Positions 1 to 7,238 of a stretch of DNA of 64,000 bases are shown piece by piece. Each line of letters starts with the position of its first letter. Position 1 is the stretch's first letter. The translations under genes were made by a program, and so were the position numbers. The notes below the pieces were generated by a model that saw only the letters and a program-made list of their open reading frames with translations, ran no database searches and had not been told where the DNA came from. The stretch comes from Rhodanobacter denitrificans. GTDB taxonomy: Bacteria > Pseudomonadota > Gammaproteobacteria > Xanthomonadales > Rhodanobacteraceae. The stretch is from positions 95,109-159,108 of the forward strand of contig JAFIHF010000022.1 of NCBI GenBank assembly GCA_017848855.1, written 5' to 3'.

Positions 1-565
1 AGAGCGCCAGTTCGCGCCAGCCGCCGGGCGGCAGCGCGGCCTTGTCGGCGTCGGGCGCGAGCAGGGCCAGCGCCTCGGCGGCCTTGCCGTCGCGGCGCAG
101 CACGCGGGCGCGCAGCACGCGCGCGGCCTGCGGCGCGGCCTGCGAGGCTTCGGCGAGGATTTCCAGCGCGCGGCCGTGTTCGCCGCGACGCGAGGCGGCC
201 TCGGCGGAGGCCAGCAGTGCGGGGCCGCGCAGCGCGTCCAGCCGCGAGGCGCGGTTCAAGTCGCGCTCGGCGTCGCCGTGGCGGCCTTCCATCAGCGCGA
301 CCAGACCCTCGGCCAGGCGCTGCCGGCTGAGCCGGCGATGCCGCCGCGACAGCGCGCCGAACGGCCAGCGCAGCAAGCGCCACGCCGCGGTCAGCACGGC
401 CCAGGCGACGAGCAGGATGACCACCGCCGCGACCACCGTGGTCTGCACCTGCCAGCCGCGCAGGCGCACCATCACGTAACCGGGGTCGACCGCCACCCAG
501 TGCCAGCCGAACGCGGCCAGCGCGGCGGCGATCGCCAGCAGCAGGATCCAGCGCCACAGGCTCAT
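1..565 (-). CDS. hemY: HemY-like heme biosynthesis membrane/TPR protein, partial
   Basis: Inner-membrane protein of the hemX-hemY tail of the heme operon; not the protoporphyrinogen oxidase that shares the name. The visible 188 codons start MSLWRWILLLAIAAALAAFG, give two N-terminal membrane helices (about residues 5-20 and 42-62), then a basic stretch and alanine-rich helical repeats typical of the HemY N-terminal/TPR region. The 3' end lies outside the window. The start codon overlaps the hemX stop (ATGA), so the two are translationally coupled. Identity is firm from layout and context; the family's exact biochemical role is not established. Confidence 0.85.
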   Translation of the reverse strand, partial: MSLWRWILLLAIAAALAAFGWHWVAVDPGYVMVRLRGWQVQTTVVAAVVILLVAWAVLTAAWRLLRWPFGALSRRHRRLSRQRLAEGLVALMEGRHGDAERDLNRASRLDALRGPALLASAEAASRRGEHGRALEILAEASQAAPQAARVLRARVLRRDGKAAEALALLAPDADKAALPPGGWRELAL

Positions 566-1650
566 CGCACGCCCCCCTTCGCCGGCGCGGCGGTGCTGGC
601 CGCGGGCGCGGGGCTGTTGGACAGCGCATGCACCGCGCGCAGGTTGCGCAGTTCGGCCAGCGACGCGCCGAGCTGCACCGGCGTGTTGCGCGGCACGGCG
701 GCGATCAGCTGCCTGATCGTGGCGCGCGCCGCGCGCACGGCGTCGGCGCCGTCATCGAACTGGCCGGCCAGCCCGGCATCGGCGCGCTGCAGCGCCGCGG
801 CATAGGCGGCCGGGTCGTGCGCAAGCAAGGCGGCCTGCGCCTGGGCGAGATCCAGCGAAGCCAGCTCGCGCGCGAAGCGCGCATCGGCCATCGCCAGCGG
901 CGCGCCGTTGTCGCGGCGCACGCTGACGACGCCGCCCAGCGCGCGCGTGATGCGCGACCACGCGCCGGGCGACGGCGCCGCCGCGGCCGCGGCCGTGTCC
1001 AGCGGTTTCAACGGCAGCGTGGCCAGTTCGCCGCGCAGCGCGGTGAGCTTGGCCAGCGCCTCGGCCTGGTCTTCCGGCTGGGTGGCCAGCAGCGCGTGGC
1101 GCTCCACCTCCACGCTCTGCTGCAAGGCGCCGAACGCGCCGTCGGTCACCGAGGCCAGCGTCTGCGACGCCAGCGCATAGGCGGCCGCGGCGCCCTGCGG
1201 ATCGTGGAACAGTTCGTAGCGGGCCTTGCCCATGCGCAACAGCGACTCGGTTTCGTCGAGCAGGGCCGTGTCGCGCGACGACAGCGTGGTCTCGGAGAGT
1301 TTGCCCACCGCTTCTTCCAGCTGGCGCAGGCGGTCGCCGTTCGACTGCTGCGCGGCCTGCAGGCTGCGCTCGAGCTGGTCGGCGGCATCCAGCCGCTGCG
1401 CAAGGCTGGCGCTGCCGCCTTTCAGGCTGTCCAGCTTGTTCTCCAGCGCGCCGACGCGGTTGAGCAGGTCCGTCGTGCTCAGCATGGCGGCATCGACGCC
1501 GGTTTTCTGCTGCCACTGGCGCCAGCCCACGTAGCCGGCCGCGAGCAGGGCCAACAGAGCCAGCAACAAAGCCAGCGCGATGCTGCCGCCGCGCGGCGCG
1601 GGCTTCGCGGCGGGCGACGTGGAAGAGGATGCGGGATCGTGTTCGTTCAT
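562..1650 (-). CDS. hemX: HemX-like uroporphyrinogen-III C-methyltransferase-related membrane protein
   Basis: 362 residues: a short Ser/Pro-rich cytoplasmic N-terminus, one strong membrane helix at about residues 24-43 (IALALLLALLALLAAGYVGW), a long heptad-like coiled coil (about 60-125, rich in L, Q, E, R) and a helical C-terminal domain. This is the HemX family, often annotated as uroporphyrin-III C-methyltransferase, but no SAM-binding methyltransferase fold is visible, so enzymatic activity is doubtful. It lies between hemD (53 nt upstream) and hemY (4-nt overlap) in the usual hemD-hemX-hemY order, suggesting a structural role at the membrane in tetrapyrrole synthesis. Confidence 0.85.
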   Translation of the reverse strand: MNEHDPASSSTSPAAKPAPRGGSIALALLLALLALLAAGYVGWRQWQQKTGVDAAMLSTTDLLNRVGALENKLDSLKGGSASLAQRLDAADQLERSLQAAQQSNGDRLRQLEEAVGKLSETTLSSRDTALLDETESLLRMGKARYELFHDPQGAAAAYALASQTLASVTDGAFGALQQSVEVERHALLATQPEDQAEALAKLTALRGELATLPLKPLDTAAAAAAPSPGAWSRITRALGGVVSVRRDNGAPLAMADARFARELASLDLAQAQAALLAHDPAAYAAALQRADAGLAGQFDDGADAVRAARATIRQLIAAVPRNTPVQLGASLAELRNLRAVHALSNSPAPAASTAAPAKGGVR

Positions 1651-1703
1651 GCCCGCATGCTAACAGGCGGGCCGCGCCGCGGTCGTTGCCGACCCGTGAA
1701 CCT

Positions 1704-2462
1704 TCAGCGACGCGACGCCGCAGCGAGCATGTGCGCAGCGAGCGCGGATTCGGCCTGCACGATGCGCGTGAAACCCGCCGCACGCGCCGCCTGCGCCAGG
1801 CGCTCGCTGCTGACCACCGCCACCGCCGCGCACAGACGCGCCCATGCCGGCGCGGGCAGCAGGCCCGCCAGGTTCTGCAGCGCCTCGGCGCTGGAGAGCA
1901 GCACGCGCGCCGAACGCGGCAGCGCCTGCAGCGCGTCGAGGTGGCGGCGATCCAGCCGCGGCGGCACGCGGCGATACACCTGCAGCTCGCGCAGCTGCGC
2001 GCCGCGCGCGGCCAGCTGTGCGCGCAGCACGCCGCGGCCGCCGGGCGCGCCGATCAGCGCCACGTGCTGGCCGCGCAGGTTCTGCGCGGCGGGCAGATCG
2101 AGCAGACCTTCGCTGTCCTGCCGCGACGGCGCCTGCGCCTCCACGCCATGTCGGCGCAGCGCCTGCGCCGTACCCTGCCCCACCGCCAGCACCGTGCTGC
2201 GGGTGCGCAGGGGCGCCAGCGCGGCGGCGAAACGCACCGCGGCGGGGCTGGTGAACACCAGCACGTCGCCGGCCAGCGCGGCGCGCAGCTGCGCGCGCAT
2301 GGCCGCGTCGTCCGCCGCGCCGCGCAGCGACAGCCCCGGCAGCAAGCACGGCACGCCGCCGCTGGTGCGCACGCGGCGCGCCAGCGCGGCCGCGGTGCCG
2401 GCGGGCCGGGTGATCACCACCACCCTGCCGCGCAGCGGCTTTCCAGTCTCCGGATCGTGCAT
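1704..2462 (-). CDS. hemD: Uroporphyrinogen-III synthase
   Basis: 252 residues. Cyclises hydroxymethylbilane with inversion of ring D to give uroporphyrinogen III, precursor of heme, siroheme and, in a denitrifier, heme d1. The N-terminus (GRVVVITRPAG) and the later VLLSSAEALQNL and ERLAQAARAAGF segments fit the two-lobe HemD fold, a family of low sequence conservation. The ATG follows GGAAGG. The usual upstream partner hemC is absent: the 5' side is the 1-kb repeat and then the nar operon, so hemD seems to start its own transcript. An 8-bp-arm inverted repeat (2498-2517) lies in its leader. Confidence 0.9.
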   Translation of the reverse strand: MHDPETGKPLRGRVVVITRPAGTAAALARRVRTSGGVPCLLPGLSLRGAADDAAMRAQLRAALAGDVLVFTSPAAVRFAAALAPLRTRSTVLAVGQGTAQALRRHGVEAQAPSRQDSEGLLDLPAAQNLRGQHVALIGAPGGRGVLRAQLAARGAQLRELQVYRRVPPRLDRRHLDALQALPRSARVLLSSAEALQNLAGLLPAPAWARLCAAVAVVSSERLAQAARAAGFTRIVQAESALAAHMLAAASRR

Positions 2463-2585
2463 GGCCTTCCAACGGTTTGCGTGGCGATGGCGAGCGCCCG
2501 CCTGCCGATGCAGGCGGACCAGCGGAGGGTACAGGCAAACCAGGCGTGCGCGTCCCTGAGGGAGGTCCGATCAATCCGGCTTCCC

Positions 2586-3592
2586 GCTCGTCATTCCTGC
2601 GAGGCGCTTTTCAACAGCCGAAGGCTGGTCAAGCACACTGGTGTCCGGAATATTTCGCGGGTGATCTGCTCCCCTCTCCCTCCGGGACGGGGGCTCGCGA
2701 GAACCATTCGATTCCGCACGTTGGCTCGCCTGCGGCGGGTTTTCGCTCGGGTGCTTTCGCAAGCGACAAAGCGGTTTCGGTCGCCTGCCGGCGCCCGAGT
2801 CACTTCTCTTTGCTGGCCCACGCCACCGCAGGAGCGGTGGCGAACGGCGCAGCCGGCCCGAAGGGCGGAGGGCAGGATGCCCGGAGTCAAGAGAAGTAAC
2901 CAAGAGAAATGGCCTGGTTCAATCCGCCGACCCTACAAGCCCGCTGTGTCGAGGGGATTGGACCAACGTTCGTCGACACGTCACCCTACAGCGGCCACTC
3001 CGCGACGTATCTGGAAACTGAGGAACGCAACGCTCGTCGCCCCAGCGAAAGCTGGGGCCCAGTGCCTTTGCTTTGCTCTTGCAGTGCTTTGGCTCTGGCC
3101 TTTGCTTCTGCGCGCAGGAGCGCGCTGCTTTTCCCGGGGCCCCTCGGCGACGGTGAGGCGGGGACGATCAGGCCGCGCAGCGGGCGTTGCCAGGGAGGGC
3201 AACGCCTTTTCGCGCGGGCAGGAGCCCGCTCGAAAAGCCCGGCCCCGACTCACGGACTTTCCGTCCATGGATGGACGGAAAGCGGCGCCGCGGGGTGTCG
3301 TTTCTCTTTGGTGACTTTCTCTTTGGACAAGCAAAGAGAAAGTCACTCGGGCCGCGGCAGCGGCTCGAAACCGCTTTGAATCTGGCGAAGACGGAAAGCA
3401 GAGCCCCTCTCCCGGAGAGAGAGAGGAATTCACCAACCAGCACCTTCCCGAATGCGAGTCGCTCGGCTTCGTCGTTCAAGGCGAAAGCCTGCGGTGCCTG
3501 GAGCCTGCAAACTGGAGCATCGAATATGCTGGACACCAGTGCGCTTGACCGGCCCTGCGGCCGTTGAAAAGCGCCTCGCAGGAATGACGAGC
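2586..3592. repeat. Composite intergenic repeat, copy A (full length, with TIRs)
   Basis: About 1 kb without a credible gene. The ends are perfect 30-bp inverted repeats (2586-2615 and 3563-3592), and the similarity continues imperfectly inward for roughly 75 bp. Two diverged inverted modules (about 2586-2815 and 3300-3592) each carry a hairpin of the ACTTCTCTTTG type; the middle holds further hairpins (3183-3206; 3257-3282 with 12-bp arms). The same element recurs at 26875 and 63565 in the same orientation; a 43-nt core (2898-2940) is identical in all three. Copy A alone has about 65 extra bases (from 2820) inside its first hairpin, themselves containing a 9-bp-arm hairpin (2821-2842). No transposase is present; a MITE-like or structural-RNA element is inferred. 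Confidence 0.85.
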
Positions 3593-3594
3593 AG

Positions 3595-3617
3595 GTAGCC
3601 CGCGTACGCCGGGCTAC
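3595..3617. repeat. GTAG-type REP palindrome after the nar operon
   Basis: Arms GTAGCCCG and CGGGCTAC around a 7-nt loop. It abuts copy A of the large repeat and contains the TAG stop codon of the PPIase gene. It matches the GTAG-starting, CTAC-ending REP class common in Xanthomonadaceae (from memory). There is no T tract, so it is more likely a REP and 3'-end stabiliser than a classical intrinsic terminator. Confidence 0.7.
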
Positions 3618-4330
3618 TGCACCAGCGGCGAGGCGACCGCTTCCAGCTCCACCCCTTCCAGTTCGGCCTGCCCCGCCAGCACGCGCACGTACTGGCCCAG
3701 GGCCTTGCGTTCGGCGGCGGCGCGCAGCTCGCGCGCCACCCGACCGGCCACCGCCTCGAACGGCAGCTGCTCGCCGGGGATGCGCCGGTCCACCGCCACG
3801 ATGTGGAAACCGTAGCGGGTGTTCACCAGCTTCGGCAGCACGCCGGTCGCGTTGCCTTCGAAGATCGCCTGCTCGAACTCGGGCACGCTGGCGCCGCGCG
3901 CGAGCTGGCCGAGCTGGCCGCCCTGCGCGCCGGAGGGACAGTTGGATTTCTCCCGCGCGCGCGCCTCGAACAGCTCCGGCTGCTCACGCAATTCCTGCAG
4001 CATCGCCTCGGCCAGCGCGCGGATCGCCGGCACCGGCGCACCGGGCGTGACCTGGAACAGGATGTGCCGCGCGTGCACCAGTTCGCCGCTGCGGTAGCGT
4101 TCGGGATGGGCGTCGTAGTAGCGGCGGCACTCCGCCGGCGTGGGCTCGGGCACCGGCACTTCGCGCGCCAGCAGCTGCTCGATCGCCTCGGCGCCGGCCT
4201 GCTCGTCGGCGTCCGCGGCCAGCAGTTGCAGTTCCCGCGCGCGCTGGCGCAGCAGTTCGTGCACCGCGGCCAGTTCGTCGCTGGGCCAGGCTTCGGTATC
4301 CACTGCCACGCCGTTGACGCGCACGCTCAC
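3614..4330 (-). CDS. Parvulin-type peptidyl-prolyl isomerase of the nar operon (NifM-like)
   Basis: 238 residues from a GTG start whose GTGA overlaps the narI stop. A helical N-terminal arm (1-95) precedes a rotamase/parvulin domain (about 105-205) with the family landmarks VHARHILF, a Gly-rich GGQLGQLARG segment and NTRYGFHIVAVDRRIPGEQL. No signal peptide, so it acts in the cytoplasm. PPIases of this NifM-like kind end nar operons in several denitrifying pseudomonads and betaproteobacteria; a role in folding or maturing NarGHI is the natural inference. The stop codon is embedded in a REP palindrome. Confidence 0.85.
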   Translation of the reverse strand: MSVRVNGVAVDTEAWPSDELAAVHELLRQRARELQLLAADADEQAGAEAIEQLLAREVPVPEPTPAECRRYYDAHPERYRSGELVHARHILFQVTPGAPVPAIRALAEAMLQELREQPELFEARAREKSNCPSGAQGGQLGQLARGASVPEFEQAIFEGNATGVLPKLVNTRYGFHIVAVDRRIPGEQLPFEAVAGRVARELRAAAERKALGQYVRVLAGQAELEGVELEAVASPLVQ

Positions 4331-5034
4331 GAGTGCACCGCCCGCTTGCGCGTGCGCACCAGCTGGTAGGGCCGGAACAGGTAGGCGAGGCTGCCCACGC
4401 CGCTCCAGATATGCACCATGCGGGTGAACGGCGAGACCAGGAAGATGGTGAAGCCGAGCAGGATGTGCAGCTGGTACACCCACGGCGTGCCCTGCAGGAT
4501 CGCCGCGTTGTCGCCGTGGAACAGCACCACGCCCTGCACGTAGGCCACCAGCCGCTCGAACATCGCGCCGTCCATGTGCTGCGCCGACATCGGCACCGTG
4601 GCCACGCCCAGCAGCAGCTGGAACCACAGCATCACCACGATGCTGATGTCCCACTTGCGGCTGTTGCGGCGCACGCGCGGGTCGCCGATGCGGCGCCAGA
4701 TCAAGAGGCTCAGGCCGATGATCGCCACCACGCCGGCCGGGCCGCCCACCGCCATCGCCAGCAGCTGGTGCTGGCCCGGGCTCATCAGCCACAGCACCAG
4801 CGACTCGGGCATCAGGAAGCCGGCGAAGTGGCCCAGCACCACCACCAGCACGCCGTAGTGGAACAGGTTGGAGCCCCAGCGCAGCGTCTGCGCGCGCAGC
4901 ACCTGCGAGGAGTCGCTCTTCCACGAGTAGGGCTCGCGGTCGTAGCGGATCAGGCTGCCCAGCAGCAGCACGGCGAGGCAGATGTACGGGTAGATGCCGA
5001 ACAGGAACTGGTTCCAGGCGGGGGACAGGGTCAT
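4327..5034 (-). CDS. narI: Respiratory nitrate reductase gamma subunit (cytochrome b)
   Basis: 235 residues, five membrane helices. Takes electrons from quinol at the periplasmic side through two b hemes to NarH. Likely heme ligands are the His residues in LFHYGVLVVVLGHFAGF (helix 2) and in WVYQLHILLGF and RMVHIWS (helix 5). I chose the ATG at 5034 (MTLSPAWNQFLFG) because AGGAG sits 8 nt upstream; a GTG at 5043 would fall on that ribosome site. It follows narJ by 34 nt and overlaps the PPIase start by 4 nt. Confidence 0.95.
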   Translation of the reverse strand: MTLSPAWNQFLFGIYPYICLAVLLLGSLIRYDREPYSWKSDSSQVLRAQTLRWGSNLFHYGVLVVVLGHFAGFLMPESLVLWLMSPGQHQLLAMAVGGPAGVVAIIGLSLLIWRRIGDPRVRRNSRKWDISIVVMLWFQLLLGVATVPMSAQHMDGAMFERLVAYVQGVVLFHGDNAAILQGTPWVYQLHILLGFTIFLVSPFTRMVHIWSGVGSLAYLFRPYQLVRTRKRAVHS

Positions 5035-5068
5035 GGCGGGCACTCCTGGACGGAAGCGGGATCGGTGG

Positions 5069-5686
5069 TCATGGCGCGGCCTCGGCGGGCCGCTCGAAGG
5101 CGGGGCGCTCTTCCCAGCTCGCGTCGAGATCCTCGGGCGGCGGCACCGGCGTGTGCGGGTCGAGTCCCTCCTCCCCGGCCAGCGCCAGCAAGGCGGCGGG
5201 CACCGCGGCGTAGCGGCTGCCGCGATGGGCCAGTGCGTTGCCCAGCTTGCGCAGCACGTGGGCGCACTCGCCCAGCAATTCGGGCGTCTCGGCCGGCTCG
5301 CAGCAGCTCAGGTATTCCAGCAGCACCGGCAGGTGGTCGGGCAGTTCGTGGCCGCTTTGTGCCAGCCCGATCCGCGCGTAGCGCTCGCGCAGCTCCAGCA
5401 TCGCCGCGCCGCGCTCGCGGCCGTCGCCGTGCACGTGCTCGAACAGGTTGAGCGAGGTGGAGCGGCCGCGGTCGAACAGGTCGACGTAGCGCGCCTCGGC
5501 GTCGAGCTGCTCGCCCTGCCCCAGCTCGGCGGCCAGGGCCAGCAGCTCGTCGCGGCGCGCGGCGTCGAGGCCGCGCGCGGCGCGCAGGGCCTCGGCGATC
5601 TCGGGCAGCGCGGCGCGCAGTTCCTCGTCCGGGTAGGCGAGCAGCGCGGCCAGTGCGCGCAGGGTGGTGGCGTGTTCGCTCGTCAT
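5069..5686 (-). CDS. narJ: Nitrate reductase assembly chaperone (delta subunit)
   Basis: 205 residues. Cytoplasmic chaperone of the TorD/DmsD/NarJ family, which binds the NarG N-terminus and checks cofactor insertion before the NarGH complex docks on NarI. Start MTSEHATTLRALAALLAYPD; the conserved LNLFEHVHGDGRERG and LPDHLPVLLEYLS segments are diagnostic. The ATG shares one base with the narH stop (TGATG). The acidic C-terminus after about residue 165 is typically variable. Confidence 0.95.
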   Translation of the reverse strand: MTSEHATTLRALAALLAYPDEELRAALPEIAEALRAARGLDAARRDELLALAAELGQGEQLDAEARYVDLFDRGRSTSLNLFEHVHGDGRERGAAMLELRERYARIGLAQSGHELPDHLPVLLEYLSCCEPAETPELLGECAHVLRKLGNALAHRGSRYAAVPAALLALAGEEGLDPHTPVPPPEDLDASWEERPAFERPAEAAP

Positions 5687-7227
5687 CAGGTGCCGTCGTC
5701 GATCATGCGGATGGGGATGACCTTGCGCCGGCCCATCTTGCCGCCGAACAGGCCGGCCTTGGCGTCGATGCCGTCGCAGCCGTTGCCGAAGGTGAAGCCG
5801 CAGCCGCCGCGCAGCTGGTAGGCGTTCTCGGCCTCTTCGCGGTGCGCGGTGGGGATCACGAAGCGGTCCTCGTAGTTCGCGATCGCGAGGTAGCGGTGCA
5901 TGGCCTCGGCGCCGGCCTCGTCGAGGCCGACCGCAGCTAGCATGGCCGGGTCCTGCGGCGCGCCGAGCTGGCGCGCGCGGAACCAGGCGCGCATCGCCAG
6001 CATGCGCTTGAGCGCGCCGGCCACCGGCGCCTCGTTGCCGGCGGTGAGCAGGTTCGCGAGGTAGCGCACCGGGATGCGCAAGGAATCCACGTCGGGCAGG
6101 CCGTGCTCGGTGCTGTCGATCGCGCCCGCGTTCGCGTGCGCCTGGATCGGCGACAGCGGCGGCACGTACCACACCATCGGCAGGGTGCGGTATTCGGGAT
6201 GCAGCGGGAACGCGATCTTCCACTCCACCGCCATCTTGTACGTGGGCGAGTTCTTCGCCGATTCGATCCACTCGGCCGACACGCCGTCGGCCAGCGCCTG
6301 GCGCTGCACTTCCGGATCGTTCGGGTCGAGGAAGACGTCGAGCTGGGCCTGGTAGAGGTCGTGCGGGTTCTCGACGGCGGCGGCCGCGCCGATGCGGTCG
6401 GCGTCGTACAGCAGCACGCCGAGGTAGCGGATGCGGCCCACGCAGGTTTCCGAGCACACGGTGGGCAGGCCGGCCTCGATGCGCGGGTAGCAGAACGTGC
6501 ACTTCTCCGCCTTGCCGCTGGTCCAGTTGTAGTAGATCTTCTTGTACGGGCAGCCGGACACGCACATGCGCCAGCCGCGGCACTTGTCCTGGTCGATCAG
6601 GACGATGCCGTCCTCCTCGCGCTTGTAGATCGAGCCGGACGGGCACGAGGCCACGCAGCTGGGGTTGAGGCAGTGCTCGCACAGCCGCGGCAGGTACATC
6701 ATGAAGGTGTTTTCGAACTGGCCGTAGATGTCCTTCTGCACGGCCTCGAAGTTGTAGTCGGCGCTGCGCTTGTCGAATTCGCCGCCGAGGATCTCCTCCC
6801 AGTTCGGGCCCCACTCCACCTTGTCCATGGTGCGGCCGGAGATCAGCGAGATCGGCCGCGCCACCGGCGCGGTGGGCAGTTCCGGCGCGGTCTGCAGGTT
6901 CTCGTAGTCGAAGGTGAACGGCTCGTAGTAGTCGTCGATCTGCGGCATCGCCGGGTTGGAAAACAGCTTCGCCAGCACCGCGAAGCGGCCGCCCTGCTTC
7001 GGCACCAGCTTGCCGTTCGGCTTGCGCGTCCAGCCGCCCTTCCAGCGCTCCTGGTTCTCCCAGTCCTTGGGGTAGCCGATGCCGGGCTTGGTCTCCACGT
7101 TGTTGAACCACGCGTATTCCATGCCCTTGCGCGAGGTCCACACGTTCTTGCAGGTGACCGAACAGGTGTGGCAGCCGATGCACTTGTCGAGGTTCAGCAC
7201 CATCGCGATCTGTGCGCGAACTTTCAT
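5686..7227 (-). CDS. narH: Respiratory nitrate reductase beta subunit (Fe-S)
   Basis: 513 residues, full length. Carries electrons from the NarI hemes to NarG through four Fe-S clusters. The Cys groups are visible in order: CIGCHTCSVTCK near the N-terminus, CEHCLNPSCVASCP, CRGWRMCVSGCP (Trp at the second position, as in the subunit's [3Fe-4S] site) and CTFCYPR with CSETCVGR. The start MKVRAQIAMVLNLDKC is preceded by GAGGAG. It lies 11 nt after narG and shares a base with narJ. Confidence 0.97.
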   Translation of the reverse strand: MKVRAQIAMVLNLDKCIGCHTCSVTCKNVWTSRKGMEYAWFNNVETKPGIGYPKDWENQERWKGGWTRKPNGKLVPKQGGRFAVLAKLFSNPAMPQIDDYYEPFTFDYENLQTAPELPTAPVARPISLISGRTMDKVEWGPNWEEILGGEFDKRSADYNFEAVQKDIYGQFENTFMMYLPRLCEHCLNPSCVASCPSGSIYKREEDGIVLIDQDKCRGWRMCVSGCPYKKIYYNWTSGKAEKCTFCYPRIEAGLPTVCSETCVGRIRYLGVLLYDADRIGAAAAVENPHDLYQAQLDVFLDPNDPEVQRQALADGVSAEWIESAKNSPTYKMAVEWKIAFPLHPEYRTLPMVWYVPPLSPIQAHANAGAIDSTEHGLPDVDSLRIPVRYLANLLTAGNEAPVAGALKRMLAMRAWFRARQLGAPQDPAMLAAVGLDEAGAEAMHRYLAIANYEDRFVIPTAHREEAENAYQLRGGCGFTFGNGCDGIDAKAGLFGGKMGRRKVIPIRMIDDGT

Positions 7228-7238
7228 GGATCCGCTCC

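Noticed and set aside
5035-5043. GTG at 5043 as narI start
   Set aside because: It overlaps the AGGAG ribosome site that serves the ATG at 5034.
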